DNA from: Nematostella vectensis | Lineage: Eukaryota > Cnidaria > Anthozoa > Actiniaria > Edwardsiidae | NCBI RefSeq assembly: GCF_932526225.1 | Contig: NC_064039.1 | Coordinates: 11,240,139-11,304,138, forward strand | Reading direction: 5' to 3' | DNA: 64,000 nucleotides | Shown: piece by piece, positions 43,273-54,620 of the stretch | Numbering within the stretch: position 1 is the stretch's first letter | Layout of the letters: each line of letters begins with the position of its first letter | The notes under the pieces: generated by a model | The model's database searches: none | Seen by the model: only the letters and a program-made list of their open reading frames with translations | Told to the model about the DNA's origin: nothing | Translations under genes and position numbers: made by a program

Positions 43273-43653
43273 TTCAACGGCACAAACTGCAAACACTGAG
43301 CACACCCTGTCGACAGACTCGTACCCAGTCGCTTCTAAGGGGAAAGAGCGATGCGCGCAATGCATTGTGGGGCCTGCCCTGTCGATCTGAGCGCGAAAAT
43401 CCGAAGGAGAGCGAAGTATGTGTTGCTGGCATTTTTATTCTGCTCTTCGGTGATCTGATTGGCTGTTTTTCCCGCTTTTTTCTACGATGTTGTTCATTGG
43501 TCAAACTTAAATCACGTGACTAAAATATCAGCCTAATATGGGTTGGCTGTGTACTTGATTTTTTAGCTGTTCTACTGGTCTGCGGTTTCGCTTTCAAAAG
43601 AAAAAAATGGCGGGTTTGTAGTTTCCGGCGGGTTGAATGTTTTCTAGTTAAAA
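43273..43653. promoter_or_regulatory. Shared divergent promoter region of the transposon
   Basis: The 381 bp between the two divergent start codons contains a palindrome CAATGCATTG (about 43358-43367) and GC-richer patches, without a clear TATA box. Divergent arrangement implies co-expression of accessory gene and transposase (inference). Confidence 0.45.
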
Positions 43654-46600
43654 ATGTGGAAAAGAAGTGATGTGTCTTGCTGCAACTGCACTGAGAAAAA
43701 ATACCGCCATGTTCACTGCCCTTGTGCTACCTGCAATGGTCGTGCAACTGATCGAAAAACTGAAATAAGACACTGGAAAGAAGCAAATAGAGCTGCATCG
43801 AGGTCATCCCAACGCCAATGTTCGACATCAGCCGCCCAAGATTCTGAGTCTTTTGTCTTTGCAGTTGAGGACAGCGATAGTGAAATAGAAGCTGATAATT
43901 TTACAATTGAAGATAATTTATTACCCAATCCAGATACACCTGATACAGATGAAACAGATACAGATGACCAAGATTTGAATGCTGATAATGATAATGATAT
44001 TGATAATACTAATCATGATGCGAATTCCCGCCATTATAATCCCCTAAAGAGGCTTGTTGTCGATGCCGTTTTGAATGCACTAAAAATACAGAAAGAAAGC
44101 GGAATGTCAATCAAAACATTTGAAGATATTTTGGAATTTGGCAAACGATTATTGTTGGATTCATCCTCTGAACAGGTCTTTTTTGATAGAGACATTTTGA
44201 CTACTTTGTGGCCTAAGTCGTGGAGTGATGTGCAAGCTCTTTTAAAAGAGGAGGGTTATCAAGATGCTCGAGAATATTTTATTTGCTTTTGTTATAAAAC
44301 TAGGCCAATCAATTCAGACACTAGAATAAAGTACACTGGCAAATATAGTTTAATGACCAGCAAAGATGAAGTCTGCTCTAACTGTGGAAATAAAGGTGTT
44401 ATAGCATACTATTATCTTGGCCTTCAAAACAAAGTTAAAAACTGGTTTCGTGATGAAAACATGTGCAACAAAATGCTATCTCACTGGAATGAACGTGAAC
44501 ACTGGCTCGGAGTGGAACAATCATGGCCAATCAAAAAGGAAATGTGGGATGGTGAGCGCTGGAATGAGTTGCAATGGTTTTGGGATCCTAATAAGACCTG
44601 GGTCATCCCATGCCGTTGTGAGCATTGTGGTATTCCCATACCAGCAAAGCATTTGATTGAATCACAGGATGCTGTTACAGCTGGTAAAAAGCTTGAGGAA
44701 TGCCCAGAATGTCTGGAATCTTTTGAACACTCTCTCAAGACAACTAATGGTTCTCCAATAAACATTGCTCTCATTGGTCATTGGGATGGGTGGCAAGCCT
44801 TCAGTTCCAGCACACGAAGTTGTGGATCTTTGGAGGTCTCAATTGCAAATATGAAGAAGGCAGATAGAAGTCACACCAGTGAAGTTTACGTAGTTGGATT
44901 TGTCCCATTGTCTTCTACTCCAAAACTACCAGAAACATATGATCCATTTTTGCAACCACTCATGGAAGACATTTGTGAAGGTTTTATCAATGGCTTTGAA
45001 GTCAGGTTACCACAAGAGCCTAACATGAAAAGAGTGCGTGTTTTGTTGCTCTGTTGGTCTGGGGATCATCCAGGGCAGTGTGAGGTGGGGAAGCTATTAA
45101 ACCAAGGTAAATGTGCTTGCCGCAGGTGCAAGCTTGTTGGGCAACATTTGCCAATGAATGAGTCAAATAACCATATGTACTATGGAGATAACCGAATTCA
45201 TTACAGACATAAGTGGGAAAGTCGTGACATTTCTCTCATGCTAACAGACCTTTATGATGTTGAGGCAGAGTCAAGGATCAGTGTTCGAAAAAGAATGTCT
45301 TCTGAGAAAGGTGTCACAGGGATAAGCCTTCTCCATAAATATTTATATCCTCTTTACAATTTTGACATTCTCAAAGATTTAACATTTGATGTGTTTCATA
45401 CTGTGTGTCTTAATGTTGTGAAAAGTCAAGCAGAGAGGATCCTGGATCATGAGTTAGTGGATAAGAAATCCCTTGACCGAGAAATAAAGAACTTTCCATG
45501 GCCAAGAGAGCTCAAATGTGGCCGACTTCCCAAGTCAATCCAAAGTTATAATGGATCTTTGGGACAGTGGAAAGCTGAGGGCCTACAAAAGTTTTCATTT
45601 CCAATGGCAGATTGTGTTCTTGATAGCAAGTTGGAATCACCAAAAGAGCAGGAAATACAACATTTGATATCAAGATTAACAGAATTGCATTTTAATAGTG
45701 GACGGTATGGCTGGACAAATAGTATGATTTGAGCGCACCACCGGTTGGCATGGCGCTTAAATATACTCATAGAAGAAACTCAAGGCCTGGAAATGTGTAC
45801 AATTTCTGTACATAATCTTCTTCACATCCATGAAGACATCATCAGATTCTCGGCTACTGACAATTATTGGTGTGCAGTGTTCGAAAGAGCCGTAAAGGGT
45901 TACACAAAGACTGCTAGCAATTGTAGGGGAGTTGAAAAGACATTTGCATTGGCAGAGTCAAGGAGGGAATTCCTCAAACCATACTCAACTCAAGAAATAG
46001 GAGAGCAAGGAAAGATAAACATGAAAGTGGTAAGTTGAATGAAAGAAATACATATTATGGCTTATGTATAGTTCAGAATGCAGCTGTTGTATAAAAGCTA
46101 GGACGAAATTACAGAATATAAAAAGAGATGCAAGCTTTTCAACTTTTATGCAAATTAAGTGACATCAGCAAAATGTAAATCAGGCAAACACTATCTTTTC
46201 ACTGCTTTTATGTATCCACGGCCTTGAATGAATGAACGAATGAAGTAATGAATGAATGATTGAATGAATGGATGAATGAATGCATGTCTATGGAGCCATA
46301 CTCGCCACTAGTATCATTCTAACATAGATTCCAATAGGTAACATGGCAGCTTGGCGAGAATCAAACTCGTCCCCAGAACCGCCATTCTGAGTCGCAAGAA
46401 AGCCAAGGGGAGAGGTTGGGTGAGAATAAGGCTCGAATACTGTACCTGTAGGTTTATTATATGATTGCAGACCCAGATACAATTGTAACCCTTTAACCTT
46501 GACTCATTCCATCTCCATGACAACTTGTTGCTATGCTAGGGCACACGTTGCTTCGAAGAGAACATATTTTACTTCCGGTGCAAGCTGACAAGAGTTTTTT

Positions 46601-47562
46601 TCATTCAACTTTAGGATAGATAATATATTCAACGTGTTATGGTAGTTTGTAAGACATTGAAGACAGGCACCTTTAACTAAAAAAAATGTCAACATCACTT
46701 TTACTGTCATTCTTACTTGTTTTTATTTTTTCAGGGTATTGCAAGCTCTATTGAGACAGCAAGGATGGCTGTTTTCAGAAATGATGTACCATCTCAGTCA
46801 TTTCTTCTTGGAGCTATGGATAACATGACCCTGCTGGAAAGGGATGAAAGGATAAAAGTAGCACATACTTTAAATGTTCCTCTCCAAAAAATTCCACAGT
46901 TTTCTTTCTCATCAAAGAAATGTTTCCTCCCAGACAAAGGCTATGAAGGGACAGTTTGTTCTTCTGGAGAGTCAGTGGTTGTAATGCTTGAACAAAATGA
47001 AATAGTGATGAAACTAGATAAATTTCTGTCTGTGAAAGACAACACAGAGTCTTACAAACTGCTTGCAAAGGGATACCTCTTTTGCAATGTTTACACAGAC
47101 AATGGCCAGACAGTAAAACACTTTTGGAGTGGATTTACTTATGTAGAAAGCAATCCAGAGAGAGTACCCCATTTCTGTACTGCTGACAATATTTTAAGAA
47201 AAGTTATTATCTATAGCTCAAGTGATGATACATCAAATTCTGTTTCAACTGTAGTTGAATACCAGAGGCACCAGGAGAAACTTCCATTTGACATTATTGT
47301 GCCCATTTATCCAGAGCAAGGAGATATGTTGCTGGTGCAAGGTGCAGAAGTTGGTGACGTATGGTATGGATATGCCCGCAATGTTGACTATGCACGCAGA
47401 ACTGTCGACGTGTATTTCTTTGTAGAGAGCCCTAGAATGCCAAACACTTTTATCCGTGAGACGATTGGACACGCTGCAAAAAATGTTGTTCCCTGGAACT
47501 CATTGTTGGGAATTGCAGATGGATTCTGGCCCAGTCCGTCACATTGGAGAAAGGCAGTGTAA
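43654..47562 (+). CDS. TNP2-like (EnSpm/CACTA or Plavaka-type) transposase with one in-frame TGA
   Basis: Exon 1 runs 43654-46029, the intron 46030-46734 (gtaagt...cag), and exon 2 46735-47562, joining in phase 0 for 1067 codons. A single TGA at 45730-45732 lies in frame between TNSMI and AHHRLAW. The N-terminus has a Cys/His cluster (CCNCTEKKYRHVHCPCATC) and an acidic linker. The catalytic core shows IALIGHWDGWQAFSSS (first-Asp region), LLCWSGDHPGQCEVGKLLNQ then CACRRCKLVG (second Asp and Cys pair), DLTFDVFHTVCLNVVK, and the conserved tail VHNLLHIHEDIIRFSATDNY, FERAVKGYTKTASNC, ESRREFL. These match the order in TNP2/Transposase_21-type proteins (family knowledge; catalytic assignment is inference). 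Exon 2 encodes a C-terminal domain (SYKLLAKGYLFCNVY) ending HWRKAV. TGA could be a decayed CGA or similar codon; no splice solution for it was found. Confidence 0.85.
46225..46284. repeat. (GAAT)n-rich microsatellite in the transposase intron
   Basis: Imperfect GAAT/GAAC tetranucleotide units within intron 46030-46734. Confidence 0.85.
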
Positions 47563-48165
47563 ATTTCTAACAAAGAAATTGAGAGAATATTTGTTTTCTT
47601 ACATTGCACACACTTTATTATGCCATCATATGGACTTATTACATTGTACTATAATAGCCTAGTATAGCCTGCCACATATAGATATACATGTAAAGTAACA
47701 CCAATCTTTCCTGTCAAAATCTGCACACAGGTTATATTAATTACATTGCAGTGTAGAATGTACTATAGAACCAAACCAGTGCAGATCCATAAGTGGCTCT
47801 TTCCTCTCTGTGCATATGAAAATATCTAAGTGTTAGTAACACTAATGTACAGTAATACAATCAATATAATTATCAAAATACTAATCTGTCTATTTTCACT
47901 TTTCGTCTTTATTTTGTTGAGGCTAAGATTGCCCTGGCACAGATAAAAAACTCAATTCTTTTGAAATAGAAAACGGTCCTTTTGTAATTGCTAACACATT
48001 TCCTATCCCTAAGCATGCAAGGAAAACTTTTATCTCAGGTTTAATTCATGATACGGAACTGTGAAATGGATTATTACAACAACAATTTAACTTTACCATA
48101 ATTGATTGACTAAAGTGCCGGGGCGCTGCCCTTATGGTATTAATTTTTTGGAGTCTCAGAAGGGG
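47563..48165. other. Transposase 3' flank, no gene
   Basis: AT-rich sequence between the stop codon and the right subterminal array; presumably 3' UTR. No canonical AATAAA was seen. Confidence 0.4.
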
Positions 48166-48169
48166 AGCT

Positions 48170-49915
48170 TATTCAAGGGTCGTGCTTATTCTTTTTCAAT
48201 TATTTCCCAAGTATGGTTTTCTATTGGGTTTTTAATTAATACTGTATGCAATTTTGGGATTTTCTTGTTAAAACTTTCCAATTATTTCCCAAGTATGGTT
48301 TCCTATTGGATTCTTAAGAACTGTTGCATGCAATTTTGGGATTTTCTTGTTAAAATTTTCCAATTATTTCCCAAGTATGGTTTCCTATTGGATTCTTAAG
48401 AACTGTTGCATGCAATTTTGGGATTTTCTTGTTAAAATTTTCCAATTATTTCCCAAGCATGGTTTCCTTTTGGATTCTTAAGAACGCTTGCATGCAATTT
48501 TGGGATTTTTCTTATTAAAATTTTCCAATTATTTCCCAAGTATGGTTTCCTATTGGATTCTTAAGAACTGTTGCATGCAATTTTGGGATTTTCTTGTTAC
48601 AATTTTCCAATTATTTCCCAAGCATGGTTTCCTTTTGGATTCTTAAGAACGCTTGCATGCAATTTTGGGATTTTTCTTATTAAAATTTTCCAATTATTTC
48701 CCAAGTATGGTTTCCTATTGGATTCTTAAGAACTGTTGCATGCAATTTTGGGATTTTCTTGTTACAATTTTCCAATTATTTCCCAAGCTTGGTTTCCTTT
48801 TGGATTCTTAAGAACGCTTGCATGCAATTTTGGGATTTTTCTTATTAAAATTTTCCAATTATTTCCCAAGTATGGTTTCCTATTGGATTCTTAAGAACTG
48901 TTGCATGCAATTTTGGGATTTTCTTAGTTCACATTTTTCAATTATTTCCCAAGTTTGGTTTTCTATTGAGTTTTTAAGAACTATTGTATGTAATTTTGGG
49001 ATTTTCTTGTTAAAATTTTCCAATTATTTCCCAAGTATGGTTTCCTATTGGATTCTTAAGAACTGTTACATGCAATTTTGGGATTTTCTTGTTAAAATTT
49101 TCCAATTATTTCCCAAGCATGGTTTCCTTTTGGATTCTTAAGAACTGTTGCATACAATTTTGGGATTTTCTTGTTAAAATTTTCCAATTATTTCCCAAGT
49201 ATGGTTTCCTATTGGATTCTTAAGGAATGTTGCATGCAATTTTGGGATTTTCTTGTTAAAATTTTCCAATTATTTCCCAAGTATGGTTTCCTATTGGATT
49301 CTTAAGAACTGTTGCATGCAATTTTGGGATTTTCTTGTTAAAATTTTCCAATTATTTCCCAAGCATGGTTTCCTTTTGGATTCTTAAGAACTGTTGCATG
49401 CAATTTTGGGATTTTCTTGTTAAAATTTTCCAATTATTTCCCAAGTATGGTTTCCTATTGGATTCTTAAGAACTGTTGCATGCAATTTTGGGATTTTCTT
49501 GTTAAAATTTTCCAGTTATTTCCCAAGTATGGTTTCCTATTGGATTCTTAAGAACTGTTGCATGCAATTTTGGGATTTTCTTGTTAAAATTTTCCAGTTA
49601 TTTCCCAAGTATGGCTTCCTATTGGATTCTTAAGGAATGTTGCATGCAATTTTGGGATTTTCTTGTTAAAATTTACCAGTTATTTCCCAAGTATGGTTTC
49701 CTATTGGATTCTGAAGAACTGTTGCATGCAATTTTGGGATTTTCTTGGTTCACATTTTTCAATTATTTCCCAAGTTTGGTTTTCTATTGGGTTTTTAAGA
49801 ACTATTGTATGCAATTTTGGGATTTTCTTGTTAAAATTTTCCAGTTATTTCCCAAGTGTAGTTTCGTATTGGATTCTTAAGAACTGTTGCATGCAATTTT
49901 GGGATTTTTTTGTGA
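48170..49915. repeat. Right subterminal array, 81-bp unit, ~21 copies
   Basis: Unit of 81-82 bp: CCAATTATTTCCCAAGTATG, GTTTCCTATTGGATTCTTAA, GAACTGTTGCATGCAATTTT, GGGATTTTCTTGTTAAAATT. The higher-order pattern alternates AAGTATGG...CTATTGG and AAGCATGG...CTTTTGG units around 48430-48840. It shares TTGGGATTTT and TTTCCCA motifs with the left array, and beyond it (49920-50100) many AATCCCAA/TTGGGATT palindromes lead into the terminal repeat. Confidence 0.95.
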
Positions 49916-50099
49916 AATATTTCCCAATAAAATCCCAATCTTGGATTTTGTTGGGATTTATTCCCAAGATTGGGAATAAACTGATAATTTATTTTTTTCC
50001 TGGTTGCGTCTCTCAATATTTTCCCAATATTGGGTCCTGAATTTCCCAATCAGATCCCAAAATTGGGATAATTTCCAAAATTTTCCCAAATTTCCAAAT

Positions 50100-50128
50100 T
50101 TGGAAAATCTGAATTTTTTCCTGTGTAT
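50100..50128. repeat. Right terminal inverted repeat and target duplication
   Basis: Reads TTGGAAAATCTGAATTTTTT then CCTGTG, then TAT (50126-50128). Confidence 0.9.
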
Positions 50129-50560
50129 ATCTATTTTGTTTACGCATTCCTTTCATAGCTTCAAGGATGCGTTCAGGGAATTAATCAGTTAAGATTTTAT
50201 TAATTCCACCTGAGATTTTAGCATCTTTAGCTTGTAATTCAGCACGAGCCAACAAAATAAGCTCTTCACGAGACCAACCAGCTTTGACTCTGGAAAAAGG
50301 AAGATTTTCAGCGTGTTATATGTCAGGATGGACACGCCGTCTATGCAGTGAGAGGCCACTAGCAGTTTTAAATCGTCTTTCACAATCCCGGCAAGGGAAG
50401 TAGCCGACCCCAGGAGAGGTGGACTAAATGAAATTATGCATTCTTATGCTATGGACTGTAAGCTCCCCCTTTTGCTCTCAGCGATAAATTCACAATCTGG
50501 GCAATTAAGTTTGTCCATAACGGTTCCAAATGGTACACCAATAATGGGTTTACAGGTGGC
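50126..50560 (-). pseudogene. R2/NeSL-like LINE remnant, N-terminal half with zinc fingers
   Basis: The - strand encodes two C2H2 fingers (CPDCEFIAESKRG..., with a frameshift, and CRDCERRFKTASGLSLHRRR then VH), a degraded linker, and KAGWSREELILLARAELQAK then GGINKILTD and FPERILEAMKGMRKQN. C2H2 fingers followed by this Trp-containing, Myb-like helix region are typical of the N-terminus of R2/NeSL-type LINEs (family knowledge). Stops occur after DI and after ILTD. The sequence continues at 38743 on the other side of the EnSpm element. No reverse transcriptase was found, so this is a truncated fossil. Confidence 0.65.
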
Positions 50561-52575
50561 AAACCACTTGTCAAACTAAGAATTTTGAAATTGGTGTTTT
50601 ATGATAGCAAAAGAAATAGCATCCACGTTGCCAGATCTCTAAATTTCACCCTCAAAAAACAAGGACTACTCACAGGAGATACCACGAGAAGGTCATGTTT
50701 GGCATGTTCTCCGGTAATGGCTTCAGATTATCGGCAACAGTGCTTAAGCCCAACAGCTTTTGTTTTTTGCGATTTTGGATTTTCAGTCGTTGCCCGCTTC
50801 TCAAACAACTTTCTTGTTTTCTATATTGGCCTCTAAATGTGAAACTTCCAGATTTTGGTGAAACATCACCAAAAGCTTAATCGCATGTGGGAATGAGACA
50901 CAAAACAATGGTGACTTAAACATTCAAAAGCTAATCGCATGTGGGAATGAGACACAAAACAATGGTGACTTAAACATTGACAGCTCTTCGTTTAATCTGT
51001 CCGCCACCGGTTTTGGTTATATCCAGTCGTCGTCTATTATGTAATGTCGCCAAAGTGTTTTTAGTTGGTGCGAACCGAAGTTTGCAACACTCAAACGCTT
51101 TCGGGCACTGAAGGCCCTGTTCATTATTGTTAAGAATTTACCCTGTACAGTCCCGATGCTGAAACGCGAATTAGCTGTTACAGGCTTGTTAAAAAAAAAG
51201 CCGTGTTGTCTTTAAAAACTTCACAAGCATGAGGGCAAGGACTAGTCTTGCCTTCATTGAAATCAATTGCTTGCGATGGCTTTTTGGTCGCATTCTATTT
51301 CTGAGCCTGCCCCACTGCTGAATTCCATTTTTGGACAACACACAATTTCAATTGAAAAAAGGTATATTATAAAAAAACAAGTGGTTACCCGTGAAATATT
51401 CACGAAAAGCAATTCTTTGGTGTACAAAACTTCTTAAGGTATATTTCAATCCTTAAATGTATTGGGCTTCCTAATGCTTTAGGGGAATAGTATGCGTCGT
51501 CATAACTATTAATTAAACAAATGCCTCCCTTTTGAGTCCCAAATATATTGATATCATATTTAATTTACCTTACAAAAATGTGAAAAGGCGCTATTTTTAA
51601 AATACCGCCCATATTTTAGTATTCCACCTTTTCCTGTATTCATAATGGAAACCCTGTGTATAATGTTTTTGGAGGGAATCGGACAACCACATTCTTCGCA
51701 CGTTCATATGTTGGGTTTTGTGAATAAGAGAGTGGATCGTGAATCCTCGCTTTGTTGGCTTTCTTGAGCTTAGTGTGTTATTTAGTGGTCGGATCCATAC
51801 TTTTTGATGAAAATCGCTGTAACATAAAAGGTATGTGGGTCTGAGAACCCAAAATGACCGCCAACTATTTGTAATGAACAAACCTTTTGCTTTTATAAAA
51901 AAAGAGTATTTACTTCTTATATCGAGATTAATCTGATAAAATAAGAAGTGTTGTGCTCGATCTGCATGCTAATTATGATTGGGTCTTCAATTATGAGTTG
52001 TTTGACGGTAAAAAGAAGTTTGCGGGTGTTTTCGCGCGGTTATTCGCTTTATTTGAGAAAATACAAGAAAAGTGCCGAAAAACGCCGCTTGGTACGTCGG
52101 CGCAAAAACTACCAGCGGTGTACCCCAGTGGTGGGGATGTTGCCAAGGTAACAAATTATCTATTGCGCATGTCATTCCAAGGTGGCCGTCTCTAAAGGGG
52201 AAAATGTTATCACAGCTTCTTTTGCTACTTTTTACAGCAAAAAGGCCTTGCCGATTGTTCTCTAAATAAAGATTGATCACACAAGGTAATCTGACGAAGA
52301 GGTCGAGATTCGCGTGTTATTTTTGTCTGCGTATTATCTGTATTTCCGTGCTGTTATTGTACGCTGCAAGCAAAGTGTCTGCAAGCTAGAACATGGCGAA
52401 ACACACTTCCTTTCACTGTACAATCTGCTCTGCGTATGATCTATGCTGATCCTGTTTCTGGGCATGGATTTTACATACTTTATCTTGTCAATAATTATAC
52501 AAAGAAACAGCTTGCAAACCATATATTTGGCTACAATTTGTTATTAATCTTCACTCCAATAAGATTTACTTTTGT
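50561..52575. other. Intergenic, no gene recognised
   Basis: Short open frames only (for example 51953-52195), without recognisable similarity or splice partners. A perfect-looking ~54-bp tandem duplication lies at 50873-50982. Confidence 0.45.
50873..50982. repeat. 54-bp tandem duplication
   Basis: AAAAGCTTAATCGCATGTGG / AAAAGCTAATCGCATGTGGG begins each copy; the rest (GAATGAGACACAAAACAATG, GTGACTTAAACATT) is identical, implying a recent event. Confidence 0.9.
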
Positions 52576-52579
52576 TTCT

Positions 52580-52706
52580 TTAATCAAATATTTTTCAAGG
52601 ACTTTCCAGGACTGATAATAAGAATTCAAGCACTTTCCACACCTTGAATTTCAAATTTTAAAATTAAAGCACTTTCAAGGTTTTCAAGGACTTGTACGAA
52701 CCCTGA
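52580..52706 (-). mobile_element. hAT-like MITE end
   Basis: Reading the - strand from 52706: CAGGGTTCGTACAAGTCCTT, then repeated CTTGAAAACCTTGAAAGTGC and GGAAAGTCCTTGAAAAAT. CAGGGTTC...-type ends with CCTTGAAA/GGAAAG internal repeats are common in hAT non-autonomous elements of aquatic animals (general knowledge). The other end was not identified. Confidence 0.45.
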
Positions 52707-53580
52707 GAAAGCACCGGTAAGAGATTGCGCCATACTATCTCATCATACCTGTTGCTTTTAGTTACTGGAAGATGAAGGATGCATGAAAATGTATTAGCTG
52801 TCGGAAACCTTAACAACCCCCCCCCCCCTTTTTCCTGGGTCATGCAAAAACTCGATGGTAGGAGATATCCCATGTTGTGGTAATTCTTTACAACTAGTGG
52901 CGAAGAACAAAATATCACTTAAGTTGATGTCAGAATCCTCTTTTCCTCGCTGTCAGACAAATTCATCCCGCTGGTCCTAGGCATCCCTTCAAGAATGAAG
53001 CGTAATAGTCATCTAGTTGCATTGAAGTCATTGAAGTATAGCCATTGAAGTATAGTTTCAGGATTTGTAGATCCTACCCATAGGATTTCTTTAAACTTTG
53101 TTTACAAAAAGAACTTATCGATGACACTCAAATATGAAAAAACGGGGGGTCGCCATGCTAATAAATCTTAAAATTTTAAGGAAAATCACCTATTTTGTCT
53201 GCGCGTGACTGGGTTCTAGCACCTCGGCTGCTACCGAGAACAATATTTTTCCCACCTTTAATTCAAGGTTTTCAGAATCCTAATTCCTTTTGTAGTACTA
53301 GAACCGATCCTACTGAAGGCGAAAACAAGCGTCTAGCACAAAGGTGAGGCAATTAGCAAAATGTTTATTTGCTTTAGATATATCTTTTGACTGCTGGGCT
53401 TCCCCTCAGTGACCACCATTCTTGTGAATTGAATTAATTTACTTGAATCTCATTTTTCCTAAAAGCTTTGACTTTAAAGGCTAAGATAACCCACAGAGCA
53501 GAGCTTCAATACGTGTTTCGCATCTGAACAGTTAAACGCCCTTCAAGAGAAGAATTTGTCAAGGGGAACGGCTCGCGTTG
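52707..53580. other. Intergenic, no gene recognised
   Basis: Nothing supported beyond a C-run at about 52817-52826. Confidence 0.4.
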
Positions 53581-53584
53581 TCTA

Positions 53585-54170
53585 ATGTTCATCATAATAA
53601 GCCTGGTAGGGCTTATTGGTAACATTCATCCTGTGGATCTTAAAGAAAAAGAAAAATGAGGGCAAAGTGGTATACTTATTTATCGGAGCATTAGCTCTTA
53701 CGATGTGTCGGTTCTCGCTATCTACATTCTTTTGGGATTAACTTTGGTGATGCTTGGAAAATGGCCGGATTTTTTTTTTACTTTTCCTGCTAGTTTTACG
53801 GCTTCTTTGTCTTATTCCTCGTCAGTGCATCTCTGCTTCTAATAGCACTCACCGCCATTAATAGGTCGTGCACACGAACTATTATCGACGGTTGTTTACG
53901 CCATCGCGTACAAAGTTCTTTATTTGGGCAGCATTGGTGTTGGCTTGTATTGTGCCGGTACCGTATCTTGCTAGCGGCGAAAATACGTTTTCAAATCCTG
54001 AAAAATGCTACTTTCAAAAACCAAACTTAAAAGTAGTTTCACTGTACGTGTACTTTAATTGTAGTTGTTCCATGGTTGTTTTAACCGCGTTCTATATCAA
54101 GATTCTTAAAACAATTCGCATTCACCAAGCCAGAGTTACCTCCATGCAGCAAAACAGGTGGGACAAATAA
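53585..54170 (+). pseudogene. Class A GPCR pseudogene (TM1 to TM5)
   Basis: Receptor landmarks appear in order but in three frames: MFIIISLVGLIGN (TM1 with GN), frameshift, ILWILKKKKNEGKVV then YLFIGALALT, one-base loss, DVSVLAIYILLGLTLVMLGK (TM2), FSC then TAG where Gln would be expected, FYGFFVLFLVSASLLLIALT then AINR (TM3 with NR of the D/NRY motif), frameshift, VVHTNYYRRLF, FFIWAALVLACIVPVPYLAS (TM4), CYFQKPNLKVVSLYVYFNCS (loop 2 and TM5), ending in loop 3 at IRIHQARVTSMQQ. TM6-TM7 were not found. A splice donor-like CAG/gtggga at 54157 might mark an intron in the parent gene. At least three frameshifts and one stop make it non-functional. It is not a copy of the receptor at 7.2-8.3 kb. 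Confidence 0.85.
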
Positions 54171-54620
54171 ATCCGGCAATAAGAAATTTAGCTGGTGATC
54201 GTAATATTTAGGCTGAACACGTAGAGTCAACACAAAGATCAAGAGCTCCTTGTTACTCAGCTACTTTCCGAAATATAGAGGTTAAGCAAATTAGTCCAAT
54301 ACAAACACAATAAACTTCTTGTGGGACCACAATATTAAGACAACATACGGTCAATAATGTTTTACTGTTACCAACTTTGCTGTAGCTCGTTTCAATTGTA
54401 CATGACTCATGCCTCAAATTCAAAAATAATGCATGATTCACTGGTGAGCAACATGCATTGATTAACTGGTAAGCAACTGCTACTAAAACAGTTATTTGAC
54501 ACAAACTAGACTGATTTCGAGTAAAACGCTCTAATGACTACAGTATTTCAACTTTTTGGCACGAGCTCGCATTGCATTTGACTTTGTGAGGAGGACTAGT
54601 TGAGCACGTTCTTCAGCTTC
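54171..54620. other. Intergenic, no gene recognised
   Basis: No TM6-TM7 exon for the GPCR pseudogene could be found here. Confidence 0.4.

Larger units (their letters stand above)
38744..50125. mobile_element. Complete 11.4-kb EnSpm/CACTA-type DNA transposon
   Basis: Termini are CACAGGAAAAAATTC plus GATTTTCCAA (left, from 38744) and the reverse complement with a single mismatch in 26 bp (right, ending 50125). The target duplication is TAT (38741-38743 and 50126-50128). EnSpm/CACTA elements have CAC-starting inverted repeats, 3-bp target duplications and subterminal repeats (established). All three features are present, together with a TNP2-like transposase and a divergent second gene. The flanks are two halves of one R2/NeSL-like LINE that rejoin in frame, confirming the borders. 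Internal cargo: subterminal arrays at 38870-39150 and 48170-49915, the accessory gene 40021-43272 (-), the transposase 43654-47562 (+) and a nested LINE fragment 41160-41735. Apart from one in-frame stop in the transposase it looks young. Confidence 0.9.

Noticed and set aside
45730-45732. Selenocysteine or other recoding of TGA in the transposase
   Set aside because: No evidence of a SECIS-like structure was identified by eye and such recoding is not known for this family; mutation is simpler.
48106-50049. Open frames reading FSNYFPSMVSYWILK repeats
   Set aside because: Artefacts of the 81-bp subterminal array of the EnSpm-type element.
50585-52195. Short + strand ORFs at 50585, 50695, 51948 and 51953
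   Set aside because: No family resemblance, no splice partners, composition like non-coding sequence.
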